Assembly (NCBI RefSeq): GCF_024713945.1
Contig: NC_134682.1
Location: 2,666,001-2,730,000 of the forward strand
Source: Dermatophagoides farinae
Lineage: Eukaryota; Arthropoda; Arachnida; Sarcoptiformes; Pyroglyphidae
Length of the DNA: 64,000 nucleotides
Direction: 5' to 3'
The first letter of the stretch is position 1. The number at the start of each line of letters is the position of its first letter. Below the pieces are notes generated by a model. That model saw only the letters and a list, made by a program, of their open reading frames with translations, was not told the DNA's origin and did no database searches. Below are positions 1 through 11,552 of the stretch, piece after piece. The position numbers and the translations under genes are program-made.

Positions 1-544
1 AACAAATGCATCGTTGTCTTCTTTTTTGTTGTTGTTGTTGTTGTTGTTTTTCTGTGACCATCATTTTGTACTGTTTATTTATTTATTTTCTTTTCTTTCC
101 TTAAATCATTTATAAACTATGTGGACATAACGGATGAAATGGATGGACAAATGATATATTATATGCATAAAATGGGGATGGAAAATGTGAATCTTCGAAT
201 CCAAGATCGAATAAAAATGAATTAAAACACGAACAAGACACTGATGAAGAGTAAAAAAAAGAAGAAAATCTTCCCGAAAGTAAACGACGAACGAGCTGGA
301 CAATATAAAAAGTCAAACACTTGTCCATGGAATCCTAGTTTACAAAACAAAAAAACATTATCAACTTTTGTTTATACAGTGTGGTACGTTTACGTGTTTT
401 TTTTTTGTTGTTGTTGTTTGTTTGTTTGTTTATTGATTTCATTAAAAAAAATTTTTTTTTCGTTTCTTCAATTTAAAATAACCGTTTCATTTTCGTAGTA
501 ATTCATCGATCCATTGTAGATTTAAATAATAAAATCGAATAAAA
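1..544. other. intergenic DNA upstream of the cuticle gene
   Basis: AT-rich sequence with a GTT-repeat run near 29-48, poly-T tracts and a TTTG repeat near 415-432. I see no exon with coding character on either strand; the open frames present are low-complexity. The last 60 bases should hold the promoter and 5' leader of the cuticle gene, but no single clear TATA box stands out in this background. Confidence 0.5.
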
Positions 545-1172
545 ATGTTCAAGGTAATTTTAGTAATTTTGCTTTTTTTTGTTGTTAAACACGATCAATA
601 TTGATTGATTGAGCGATTCGAATTCGAAACACGATATCCAAATTAGATGATGATGATGATGGCCAAGACAGATGTTAGTCCGTGTGTGTGTGTGTGTTTT
701 GAATGTTTAAATTTTTTCAAATTGAAACTAAATTTTCAAGTGTAATTGATATTGATATTGATGAATCTAATTATTATTGTTTTTTTTTCATTTTTTTTAA
801 TCATTTCGTTATTTATGAATAAACAATGTAAAAATTGTTCGAAATAAATAGGAAATCATTACATTAACATTATGCTGTTTGTTTATTGCCGTTTATGCTG
901 CACCAGCTACAACGACAGCTGAAAAAGAAGAACCACCACATCCATATAATTTTGCTTATGAAGAAAAAGATGCAAATTTCACCATTACCCGGCAAGAAGA
1001 AATGGATGAACATGGTACGGTAAAAGGTTCATATTCATATATTGATCGTGATGGTGTATTCCGTACCGTTAATTATATTGCCGATGAAAATGGTTTCCGT
1101 GCTGCTGTACAATCAAATGAACCTGGTCTTACTAATTCAGCACCGGCTGCTGCTACCATTCAAATCAATTAA
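545..1172 (+). CDS. RR-type cuticle protein (chitin_bind_4)
   Basis: Two exons, 545-553 and 852-1172, join in phase 0 to give 109 aa. Exon 1 encodes only Met-Phe-Lys; exon 2 continues with a hydrophobic stretch (IITLTLCCLFIAVYA) that makes a typical secretion signal peptide, so the product should be exported to the cuticle. The mature part carries the Rebers-Riddiford consensus around residues 60-100: GSYSYIDRDGVFRTVNYIAD followed by ENGF and a downstream Pro, the pattern that binds chitin. The three-codon first exon ending inside the signal peptide is a common arrangement in arthropod cuticle protein genes. The 298-bp intron holds a (TG)n run. Many paralogues are expected in an arthropod genome, so no specific gene name is given. 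The fold assignment is secure; expression stage is unknown. Confidence 0.88.
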
Positions 1173-2052
1173 CATCTCACAGACACACATAATAATAATT
1201 AGTGTTTATCATTTTCTGATTAATTTTTGTTCTTTCTTTTTTTTTATTGAACCTTTATGATCACATTTAACACCTTTTTTTCTATCTAATTTATGCATGA
1301 ATCACTTACTTTATATATTCAATATTAATTTCACTGTATTACTTGCATACTAAGCCATCAATAATCCACACATATAATGCTGTTTGATAATCATTATCAT
1401 TATCATCATCACCATCATCACCATCATCATCATAATCATTGTTGAATTTCTGGCAACACCAAAAATACCAACTTTCTGTATGTACTGTTTATATACTCAG
1501 ATTCATTGTACAATGATACACCTTACTTCCATGTACACACACAGACACCCAACAGGTATAAAACATATATATGGTCAATCTATAATATATAATCATTTAT
1601 GTCGTTAGCATCTTAAAAGAAAAAAAATATTACTGATAATTTTTGTGAAAAAAATAAATTCTCATAATAAAAATTTTAGTTTGTGATTTAGAGAAATAAA
1701 AAACACAACAACATGCGTTTCACGTTTCAAAACAAATTTTATCTGTGAGATGAACCAACCAATTATATTATCTTATCCAAGGTCTTCAAGAAAGTTCGAT
1801 CCAACAACATTCGATTTCAATTATCAGATAGATCAAATACCTGATGATCTAGATTGAAAATGTTTACAAATTTTCATCATCAAAATTTGTACTGGATATT
1901 TGATAATTATTTTTTTTTAAAATGAAATTTAATTGATTATATGATGATTATCATCATCATCCGAGATTTGGCTTGTTTTGACTTGTAACTGATAAATGAT
2001 ACAGAGATAAAGTATCTGTGTGTGTGTGTGTGCACAAGTGTCAAATTTTCAA

Positions 2053-2053
<1 letters not shown>

Positions 2054-2090
<37 letters not shown>
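2054..2090. repeat. poly-A homopolymer (37 nt)
   Basis: An uninterrupted run of A, the longest homopolymer noticed in the window. No LINE or SINE body is recognisable upstream of it and no target-site duplication was identified, so it is listed as a simple repeat. Confidence 0.9.
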
Positions 2091-2092
<2 letters not shown>

Positions 2093-2181
2093 AAGATTCA
2101 ATGTAAAAAAAAACATGGAAAAAAATAAATTCAAATTTTTCAAACAAATCGAATGAATCTATTAAGATTGATTCGGAAACG

Positions 2182-2187
2182 TTTATT
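2182..2187 (-). terminator. candidate poly(A) signal for ARL6IP1
   Basis: AATAAA on the minus strand, 117 nt downstream of the ARL6IP1 stop codon. The distance is reasonable for a mite 3' UTR. Such hexamers are common by chance in AT-rich DNA. Confidence 0.45.
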
Positions 2188-2303
2188 AATATTTTTTTTT
2201 TAAAGAGATCATACATAATGATCATATATGTATAACTAACAATAAGCTGCTATAAATAAAGATCTGTATAAAAGAAAACAAATTTTTCAATTACAAGCTG
2301 TTT

Positions 2304-2977
2304 TCAATTGGTTTTTTTCGGTGGATTCATTGGCCTATGTTTGGAAAATAGTGATCGTAATCGTCGTTGAATGGCAAGAAAAAAATCTTCAATCATATTA
2401 TAATGTGAAAGTCCTGGATACAATACGATAAACATTGTGGCCATGTATAGCAACAATAAATTATGAATCTGTGTACCAATCCAGGCAATAGCCATCAATG
2501 TTGTTAACAATGTCGAATAATAAAGTTTAGTCTTTGTATATTTCCATGAACAGAATAGTTGATAAAATTCCTTTACATTTATCCATGTTTCTGCAATAAA
2601 ATGGCATTCATCGTTGAATAATTGTTCAGCTGAATCATTCCATTTAGGTAATGCAAAAATTTCATTAAGGAATGGTAGAAAATAATCGATTAATGTGGCT
2701 ATTATGCCAATGAAACAGATTTTTGAAATAATAGGTACTTGTACTAGCCATAGACACCTATAAATGAGAAACAAAACAAAAAAAATGATTACAAATAAAC
2801 AAAAAACAAAATTCAAACAAACGATACTTACATGAAAATAAAAGTGACCAACATGATAATGCACGGTGCATGATAAGATTTGTTCCAGATAAGAATTGAA
2901 TGCATACGTACGACAATATCACGTATTGGAATCAATTTCTGGCGAATAGATTCAACTGTCTTATCAAATTCAGACAT
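2304..2977 (-). CDS. ARL6IP1: ADP-ribosylation factor-like 6-interacting protein 1 (ARL6IP1)
   Basis: Two exons on the minus strand, 2977-2832 and 2757-2304, separated by a 74-bp intron with a perfect GTAAGT donor, encode 199 aa; human ARL6IP1 is about the same size. The protein shapes tubular endoplasmic reticulum with reticulon-like hydrophobic hairpins. Visible here are an N-terminal cytosolic helix, a first hydrophobic pair (about residues 40-80), a central soluble stretch, and a second pair containing AIAWIGTQIHNLLLLYM followed by LYPGL, the most conserved block of the family (AVAWVGQQVHNLLL in vertebrates). The C-terminus is lysine-rich (PPKKTN), resembling an ER-retrieval tail. The start ATG at 2977 faces the THOC2 start 487 bp away, so the two may share a promoter region. 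Identification is confident from the whole-length match. Confidence 0.9.
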
Positions 2978-3463
2978 ATTTGACAATGTTTTTTTTTCTT
3001 CTTTGGCTTTGTCAATGTTAAAAACCGATGAATGTTAAAATGATCACAATGTAACAAAGCTTTTTAAATTGATCACCGTCGTCGTTGGTGATCGATGAAT
3101 AATGTTCAATTTGATCCGTTGATTTGTCGACCAATTTTGTTTGTATTAATCATAGATGAATGAAATTTTAGTTTTATTCATTCGGTTGTTGAATTATATC
3201 ATTGGCTATGCGACGCAGAAAAATTTCAGTTATTTTCTGAACCATCGATTGTATCGATCAAATCGATTATCATAATGCCGTTCATGTACCATTTTTTTGT
3301 GTGATCTGTGTGTGTGTGTGTATCAATCAATATAAAAAAAATTGAAGAGTGAAAGTTTGATTTGATTTTTTTTGTGACCTGGAATTCCAGAATAATTTAA
3401 TTTAGTTAGTCAATATATTATCATTATTGACCTTAGAAAATTGAATTCATTAGAGCAAGAACA
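2978..3463. promoter_or_regulatory. divergent promoter region ARL6IP1 / THOC2
   Basis: 486 bp between two head-to-head start codons. It contains a (TG)n run near 3308-3320 and several ATCGAT-type motifs (3107-3270). No coding exon is seen. Shared use as a bidirectional promoter is inferred from the arrangement only. Confidence 0.45.
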
Positions 3464-6400
3464 ATGGTTACAACTATGTCGACAATGCCGGCATTGTTAA
3501 AAAAAGACAACAAAACTGAAATGTAATTTCTATTGTATGAAAATTCAAATGGATAATCATTGAGTTTTTTTTTAATTCTAATACAGAATCAAACATTGTT
3601 CATCATTAAATGACGTCGATGTACTTCGTCAGACTATCTATCATCTTGGTCTTCAGGTGGTTCATGGAGAAGTTATTGCCGATTTAGCTGTTTCAACTTT
3701 TTATGAAATAATTGTAATTGAAAACGATCGTTATGTTCCACACCACCAGCATTTGTGATTGACTAATTGTTTATTTTTGAATTTCCAGAAATCCAATGAA
3801 CAAATCACAAGCATTCTAAGCGATGTCATCACCATATTGGATATTGAAAGTCAAGTACTTGGCCAGATTGATTCAAATAAGCGGGAAAACTTTATCGAAT
3901 TTCTTAAACTCGCTAATAATGTATGTTGTACAGAAAAATAAATCTTGTAAAAAAAAATTAATAAGCCACATTTATCTTTATTCAGAATATAGTTTCAGAT
4001 TGGTTGCTCAAAGAACGACTTGATTATTCAACACTAGCCGATGCTAAAGTAATCAACAATGAAAAAGCGGCATCAACCAAATTCATCAAATTAAAGACCA
4101 AGCTATAGTAGGTTATCAATTCAATCAATTGAATTATTAATGTTTATATTTATTCATTTTTACTTTTAAGTTATAAACAACAAAAATTCAATCTATTTCG
4201 CGAAGAAAGTGAAGGCTATAGTAAATTATTCACTGAACTATGTCAGGATGGCCAATTTGATCCTGATTACATGTTAAATACGATCAAATCATTAATTGGT
4301 TGTTTTAATTTGGATCCTAATCGTGTGCTTGACATTATACTTGAATGTTTCGAAGCCCGTCTATATCTTCGGGATTCATTCCTGAAATTAATCAAAAATT
4401 TCTCCAACAATCCTGTAACGTTGAATCAGATTTTGGCATTTAAATTTAGTTTCTACAATGATGTAAGTCCATATCGATTGGTTTTTCTGGAAATGTCTTT
4501 AATAATCCACTGATTTCTTATTATTTCAGAGTGATAACGGAATCGAAGATCCATCTGCATTATATGATGTAGTAGCTTTACTTTTGCATAATAATCTGAT
4601 TCATATAGAAAGTCTCTATCCATATCTGTCTCCATCAGATTCGAAAATTTGTGAGATATATCAAAATGATATAAACGAAGCGAAAAATTTTCCGAAAAAA
4701 ATCTCAGCTATTTTATCCGTGGAAGGAGCCAAACATGAAGATATTAATATATTTGAAGAAGTTCGATCACAACATATTAATGGTAATCAAAAACTTGGCT
4801 TCATTTTAGCGCTATTAAAACTGGGTGATTGGCCTAATGCTCAACGATTGATGCAAATGTTACCTGAATATTTTGCCATATCATATCCTGATATTGGTGA
4901 TGCATTGAGTCAATTGATACACTATCTTATTGGTCCATTGTATAAACGAATGTCACCATTACCATCCATACTATCGACACGGATTCATTTGCCCGATGGA
5001 AACTATTCGTTCGAACCAATTGAAAATATGAATGAATTTCGAACGAAAATTATGCCAATGATTTTAACCTTTGGCCCATATCTTTACCGTGATCCAATGC
5101 TTATGACAAAATTGCTCAGGATCATACGTTCTGCTTTACAGGCCAATTTCAATGATTTTCGTTATGAAGTTATAAACCTCTTGAACGTTACCATTTTGCC
5201 ATCATTTTCGCTTATTGAAAGTAATTCTGCTCTTGGTGAAGAACTATGGTCATTGATGCGCCTGTTTCCATACAATGAACGATTCCTTCTGTATAACATT
5301 TGGAAAGTTGAACCAACAAATCCATTGCTGATAAAAATGAAATGCTTCACAATGCGTCGTATCAAATACATTATGAAACGAATAAGTAAAGATAAAGACA
5401 GTATTAAACAATCTGGAAGGTCGATCGGCAAGCTTAGTCATTCGAATCCAACATTTTTATTTGAATATGTAAGTGCAAGATTATTTAGAAATTAATATTT
5501 TCAATCTAATCTTTTTCTATAGATGCTTGGACAGATTCAATCTTATGATAATTTAATTGGGCCTGTTGTTGATTCGCTCAAATATCTATCATCCGTATCG
5601 TACGATGTTCTATTATTTTGTGTCATAGAAGCATTATCGAATCCATCTCGTGAACATTCAAAACATGAAGGAACGAGTATTTCACCTTGGCTTCTTAGTT
5701 TGGCCAATTTTTGTGGATCTGCTATTAAAAAATATCAGATTGAATTGCCTGGTTTATTGCAGTTTGTGGCCAATCAACTAAAACTTGGAAAATGTCTGGA
5801 TCTGTTAATCCTAAAAGAGATCGTACAAAAAATGACCGGCATTGAAACATCAGAAGAAATGACCAATGAACAAATTGAAGCATTGAGTGGCGGTGAACTA
5901 CTTCGAACTGAAGGTGGATCATTCAATCAAATTCGAAACATTAAGAAATCTACTCTCCGGCTGAAAGAAGCATTACTTGAAAACAATTTGGCCATGCCAT
6001 TATGTATTCTTATGGCACAGCAACGAAATTGCATCGTGTTTCAGAGTGAAAACACTCATCTTAAATTAATTGGCAAGCTATATGATCAATGTCAAGAGAC
6101 ACTTGTTCAATATGGAAATTTCCTTTCGAATTCTTTGACAATCGATGATTACAAACGAAGGTTACCATCATTGAAAGAATTACTATTGGAATATCATCTT
6201 AGTCCTGATGTCACTTTTTTTCTAATGCGACCCATGATTAGCCATGATATTACCTCGGTATTTGAAGAACTTGTTGCCCAACGAACGGGTGAAAAATCCA
6301 AACAAGTCCTATTCGAATGTTTCAATCAGGCCAGTGAAATGGTACTGAATCCGATGGTAGAATCGATAAAACCAGCGTTGAGTAGCCAGGTTTCAATCGA

Positions 6401-8338
6401 TCTCAAGTAAGTTAACTTATATTTTTTTTAATAGTGAAATATTAACTCTTTACTTAATAGTGCTAGATTTTTTATCAGTTTCTGGACACTCACAATGTAT
6501 GATCTTCAAGTTCCTGAAAAAAGTTATCTTCGTGAACGAAACAAAATAAATCAACAAATTCAAATTCTTGAAGATAGTAAGGATATGGTTATAAGTAAAA
6601 AACGTAAAGAAAAAGATCGGCTGATAAGTATTATAACCAAATTGACGAATGAAGCCCAGCAACAGAATGAACATGTGACTAAAGTAATGCATCGTCTGGA
6701 AAATGAAAAAAAACATTGGTTCGAATCTAATGTTAACAAGATAGATGTCACTACGAATTTTCTTCAACACTGTTTGATACCTCGATGTAAATTTACAGCT
6801 TTGGACGCTTTGTATTGTGCAAGGTTTGTTCATTTTCTACATTGTCTCAAGACACCCAACTTTTCCACGCTAATCTGTTTGGATCGAATTTTCGGAGACA
6901 TTTCGAATACGATGAGCTCATGTACAGAAAATGAAGCAAATCATTATGGAAGATTTTTATGCGCCATTCTCGTCATTGTCATGCGATGGCATAAAGATAT
7001 TAAAGTATTTGAAGTAGAATGCGCAAAATATCCGGGATTTGTGACGAAATTTTGTGAGAAAGATCCCGTTCATATCGACTATGAATCGTATCGTCATGTA
7101 TGCCATAAATGGCATTATCGGTTGACCAAAGCATTTATTCTTTGTCTTGATTCGGGCGATTATATTCAGATACGTAATTCATTAATTGTTCTGACTAAAT
7201 TGTTACCACATTTTCCAGTAATGATCAGTTTTGCACAAGCTATTGAACGTCGTTTGGAAAAAATTCGCACTGAAGAAAAAGAAAAACGACCCGATTTGTT
7301 TGTCTTGGCCACTGGATATTCGGGTCAATTAAAATCCAGAAAAGGAACTTTTATACCTGAAAGTGAATTCCATGAAAAAGAGAGCAAAAAAATGCAATCA
7401 TCGAATTCTTCATCCTTCCATCAGCAACAACAGGCTCAACAACAAAAAGATTCTGATGGCTCTCAAAATCAATCACAAGCAAAATCAGAAATGACAACCA
7501 TTGAAATTAAAAAAGAATCCTACCGCGGAGATGATGTCCAAAAGCTCTCTAGCAGCAACAGTAGTAAATCTAGTAAAAGTAGTTCATCCAAAACATCATC
7601 AAGTCGGATTGTTGAACCGGAAACAACGATGGAATCATCATCAAAGAAATATAAATCTGAATCGATGACCCGAATAAAGAAATCTGAGGAAAAAACATCT
7701 TCATTATCAATTTCAAGTCATTCTGCCAATTCTAAGGATCAATCTACAGTTGCTTCGATCAAAATCGAATCACGAGCATCATCTGCCTCCAGTTCACCTA
7801 AGCGTGGTGATTATCGTATTAACAAAGATGATATCGATAGCAGCATTAACAATGATTATCGTAAACGAAAATTAGAGTCCACTCGAGGATCAACTGAGCG
7901 TGATTTGACAATAAATGATAAACGATTTAAAGAATCGGAAATGGCACATCCTGCATCATCATTATCGCAGCCAACTAGATCAGCATCACATGAAAAGAAA
8001 TCATCGTTACGAAAAAGACAGGTTTGAAATCACTGAAAAAATGTGGCTGTTGAAACAAAAAAAACCAATAATTCGAATCTTTTAATTGCAGACCAAAGAT
8101 TCCACACCATCATCGATCATTCAAGAAGCTCCAGATATGATGAAACAAGTTCGTAAAACAAAAGATGATTCTTCAGGTTCAAGTCGAAAGGTGAAAATTT
8201 TTTTTTGTGATTAAATTTATTTTTTTAACTTTATTATTATTATTAATAATAATGAACAAAATATATTTATAGAATGCAAGTGAAAGTTCAAGTAGTAAAC
8301 GACAATCACGACGTTATAAAACCGATGTAGACAAATAA
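3464..8338 (+). CDS. THOC2: THO complex subunit 2 (THOC2/Tho2)
   Basis: Ten exons: 3464-3522, 3587-3713, 3789-3920, 3986-4107, 4171-4462, 4530-5468, 5523-6406, 6461-8021, 8092-8190, 8273-8338. All phases close, giving 1426 aa (human about 1590). THOC2 is the large scaffold of the THO/TREX complex that couples transcription to mRNA export in the nucleus. Diagnostic blocks are [20 protein letters not shown] at the exon 4/5 junction and [20 protein letters not shown] at the start of exon 8; both match THOC2 orthologues closely. Residues after about 1180 become Ser/Lys/Glu-rich and low-complexity, like the disordered basic tail of animal THOC2. The tail ends with three small exons and is somewhat shorter than in human. 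The stop lies 19 bp from the stop of the opposing RPP30 gene. Confidence 0.95.
8230..8235 (-). terminator. candidate poly(A) signal of RPP30 inside THOC2
   Basis: AATAAA on the minus strand, 123 nt past the RPP30 stop and within the last intron of THOC2 (8191-8272). If used, the RPP30 3' UTR covers the whole final THOC2 exon in antisense. Confidence 0.4.
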
Positions 8339-8357
8339 TATAAATCATCAAAATGGA

Positions 8358-9663
8358 TTAAGTTTTCTGTTTCTTCGCTTCCGGTATGGTTTTGATTATT
8401 GTTGATGAATTTGTTTCGATTGATGGCTGCGAACGTTTTATCCCACTGGACGACGTTTTTGATGTTTTCAAATTTTCATCCATTGCACATAATTCATCGT
8501 AAATATTATCATTATTATTATCACCACCACCATCATTATTATTATTAATTAAATCATCAATAACAATAATACTTGTGATGATATTTCGTCGTAATTCTAT
8601 TTTATTTTTTAAATTATTATTATTATTATCAATTATTTTTATTATGATGAAAATAGAACAAAAATTAAAAATACCTGAATGTTTGATAACAGTTTCCGTA
8701 TTTTTATATAATGAACGTTTACTTTGATTTTCTTGTAGGCCGAACAATAGACCACTATATAGGGAAAAGAAAAAGAATAAGACAAAAAAAAGAATGTTCG
8801 AATTTGTATTTTCTTACATGTAGATGACATCATGTGGAGATCTAATGTTCGTAGCAATACTGGTTCCACTTGATAGGATTATATTCTGTAGGTGTGAAAA
8901 AATAGGGAAAATTAGCATTATCACGATAAAGATAATATATTAAACTCTACAAACCTTTGACCTGGTCTTATCGACTAACATCTGTCCAAATGCTATAGTT
9001 TGTCGACGTTGTGATGAACTTGACAGGCAATTTGAATAATTGATTTCAATACCAATTCCTTTTGAAATGGGCTAATGAAAATAAATGTAGAGGCAAAGAA
9101 AATCAGAACGAGTAACAATTCTTACCAGTGAAAAATTGGCCTTTTTTATCATATTCACAATTGACGAATTAATCGAACTAAATGTGAGAATATCGAATTC
9201 AAAATTTCCACCATTCAAATAATTGAGAATCTTTTCATTCATTGGTTCGATAGCCAATATGTCGTAATGTTTTAGGTTTTCATTTTTTGACTAGTGAATT
9301 AAATATTTCGAATAAGAATCTTTAATCGATAATCATCATTTCCACTTACCAAATGAAATAAACTGTTAGAATCTTCGATTTGGACAGTTAATCGTGTGTA
9401 AATTTTTATATTTTTTTGATTACCTCGAAGTTTAATAGTTGGTGGAATTGGAATTTTCACATCTTTACCACAACCAGTAATTTGAACAGCTAATGCTATT
9501 CGTTTGTAATCGACTATCAAGGAAATATAAAATTGGAGAATTAATAATCAACAAATCATGACCAACAACAAACACACATACACTTAAGACAGGATTCGAT
9601 CAATTTCATGATGGATTTATCCAAATCAAATCCATCATTATAGATGATTAGATTTAAATCCAT
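8358..9663 (-). CDS. RPP30: ribonuclease P/MRP protein subunit p30
   Basis: Seven exons on the minus strand: 9663-9582, 9513-9350, 9290-9126, 9071-8955, 8885-8818, 8754-8675, 8596-8358; phases close to 304 aa (human RPP30 268). RPP30 is a TIM-barrel-like subunit of nuclear RNase P and RNase MRP, which trims tRNA 5' leaders and processes rRNA. Matching blocks are KIYTRLTVQIEDSNSLFHL (family: ILTRLTIIVSDPSHCNVL), DILAIEPMNEKILNYL, ISKGIGIEINYSNCL, and LLFGLQENQSKRSLYKNTE (family: LLFGLSESDAKAAVSTNC). The last exon adds an Asn/Asp/Gly-rich spacer from AAT-type repeats before a basic end. A 78-bp intron (8674-8597) before the last exon lacks stops, so the region can be misread as one longer exon; family similarity (SELRRNIITSII) supports removing it. 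The start is 189 bp from the divergent MRPL28 start. Confidence 0.92.
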
Positions 9664-9852
9664 TTCTTTTTTATTTTTAACACAAATTCAATGCACGTGG
9701 GTTATTTGACAATCCGTAAACAATTTGAAACAATATTCAAGTATCGATTGTTAACTATCGATAAAAATATAGAGGATTTCAAAACCTCGTGTGATCTTTT
9801 AAATATTTTTATTCTTTTCTTTTTTTCTGGATCAGCTGGTTGCATCAATATC
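9664..9852. promoter_or_regulatory. short divergent promoter RPP30 / MRPL28
   Basis: Only 189 bp separate the start codons of two opposing housekeeping genes, one for RNase P and one for the mitochondrial ribosome. It contains ATCGAT-type palindromes (around 9745 and 9760). Both transcripts must begin inside this stretch unless leaders overlap. Confidence 0.5.
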
Positions 9853-11006
9853 ATGGTTCGGTACGGCCGAATACCTTCGTGGTCATTTCCACATATTACT
9901 GCCCGATTACCTGATCATTTTTATCGTCATCGACAAGAATTGACTAAACCTTCCGAACGTGTTCATGATCGTCCAGTGCCTACAGATTTTCTTGATTATA
10001 AATACGATTCGGATCTTTCGAAACCGTAAGATTTTTATCGATTCTTTTTTATTCATCAGGCTCTAATTCATTTTGAGTATAGAATACGAGTTCCTGATGT
10101 TCCTATACCGGTGACCTATCCAAAAGAAGCTGATGCTGGCCTATGGGGAGGTGAAGGTATCGTCAAAGGTTATGTAAAACCTAGAAAATATTTTCAAGCT
10201 GGTTGGCCGTAAGTATAAATTCGTGTGATATAAAATTTATTTTCAACTTATTCTCAATAGACGACCAAAATATTGGTTTCCGAATTTAAAAAAAGTCGTA
10301 GTGCATAGCGAAATTCTAGACACTCATTTTCAAATTATTTGTACGCGAAGAACTTTATCATTGATCGATGATTATTATGGATTCGATAACTATATACTTC
10401 GATCGAAGGTACAGGATCTAAAATCACAGTTAGGTCTAGCACTTCGTCGTCAAATGTTACTAAAATTAGCTCGAAAAGAATTTAAAGATAAAGATCATGA
10501 ACAACAAATGTTGGAGAAATATGGTGATTGTATCATACCGGTAAGTGTAAATATTGGAGCGATTTTTTTCTGGCTATAATTCCATCAATCTTCAATTATG
10601 AAGCTTGAAGAAGCTGAATGGTTTGGTCTCACCGTACCACAGGCGATAACAAGACATAAAATGATAATGGCCAAAGAAAATCAACCTATTCCATTAAAAT
10701 ATGAATTGGCTAGAAAACTATTACATGATCTTGAACGTAAGTTTGTCTCATTTGTATTATGTGTGGAAAATTTTTTTTTTGTTATCATTTTGCTCGAACT
10801 AATGATGTAGATCCACCACCGGAAACCGATGGTCAAAAAGTACAAACAATAGAATCAGGGTATGATACGATCATCTTCATTTATCGACAATTATCATTAT
10901 TTATCAATCAATTTTGTTTATTATTACTCTCTTCCATAGATGGTTCAATAAAATCAAATCCACATTGGGACTGAGTAAATCATCATCATCATCATCATCA
11001 TCATGA
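9853..11006 (+). CDS. MRPL28: mitochondrial ribosomal protein bL28m
   Basis: Six exons: 9853-10025, 10083-10208, 10261-10540, 10604-10736, 10811-10859, 10940-11006, encoding 275 aa (human 256). MRPL28 is a large-subunit protein of the mitochondrial ribosome. Recognisable blocks are SFPHITARLPDHFYRH near the N-terminus, VPIPVTYPKEADAGLWGGEG (human [20 protein letters not shown]), HSEILDTHFQIICTRRTLSL, and EEAEWFGLTVPQAI (human EEAEWVGLTLEEAI). The ATG at 9853 is chosen because it aligns with the human N-terminus; the open frame extends upstream only through non-conserved sequence. The C-terminus runs into a (TCA)n microsatellite, adding eight serines before TGA at 11004-11006. Tandem with GART downstream on the same strand. 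Confidence 0.93.
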
Positions 11007-11552
11007 TATCATTTTTTTTCTGAATATTTCTTATCATTGTTTCGAAATAAATAAATTTAATTATTCGTAGTAGTTAGAAGAAAATCATTTCTTTTTATAA
11101 TATAATCTTATCAATTATAAGCGCCTGTACCAAGATTGTAAAAATAAAGTTCGTATATGAATAGAATGATGACATGATCACGGTATTGAAATGTTGTTGT
11201 TGATTAGGGGAATGCCCAGTGTGAGAATGTATCGAACGATTCGATTCAAAATGATGATACGAATAAGAAAAATTTCAAGTTTTCACGTAAATTTTTGCTT
11301 ATTGCCACTCTTGTTTTTGATGATATAAATCTTGTTTTTATTTTTATTTTTGTATTTGTTTGTATGTGTGTGTGTGTTATGATATGATAGAAAAAATAAA
11401 ATTGCTTGGTAGTTTCAAGGACTTTATGTGCTGAATTTTAATTTTATTTGCAGTTACTTTCCGTCCATCCATCATCATATTTATTTTTGCGTAAATTTTT
11501 ACCATCATTTCAGGCTTCTGGTTTTTAGCAATTTGTAAAAAGTGTAAAAAAA
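11007..11552. other. intergenic MRPL28 / GART with poly(A) signals
   Basis: 545 bp. Overlapping AATAAATAAA at 11046-11055, about 40 nt after the MRPL28 stop, is a good poly(A) signal. A TGT/TG repeat lies near 11357-11377. A possible 5'-leader acceptor TTTGCAG ends near 11453, so GART may have a non-coding first exon. No coding exon is seen. Confidence 0.5.
11046..11055 (+). terminator. tandem poly(A) signals of MRPL28
   Basis: Two overlapping AATAAA hexamers 40 nt downstream of the MRPL28 stop codon. Confidence 0.6.

Larger units (their letters stand above)
1173..2303. other. intergenic, microsatellites and candidate poly(A) site
   Basis: About 1.1 kb between the cuticle gene and ARL6IP1. 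It holds a (CAT/CAC)n stretch near 1385-1440, a candidate forward poly(A) signal AATAAA at 1653-1658, a (TG)n run near 2018-2031 and a 37-nt poly-A run. No credible coding exon was seen on either strand. Confidence 0.5.

Noticed and set aside
106-498. Open frames on both strands near the left edge (60-84 codons)
   Set aside because: Their residues are dominated by Phe/Lys/Cys runs from poly-T and TTG repeats, with no domain, splice context or conserved pattern.
1384-1608. Open frame beginning with a long Ile/Thr run
   Set aside because: It is the translation of a CAT/CAC microsatellite followed by ordinary 3' DNA.
2054-2090. Poly-A run as the tail of a retroposed element
   Set aside because: No LINE/SINE body or processed gene copy precedes it, and no flanking duplication was found.
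4453-6833. Several minus-strand frames inside THOC2 (for example 6450-6833)
   Set aside because: They are shadows of confidently identified coding exons on the plus strand.
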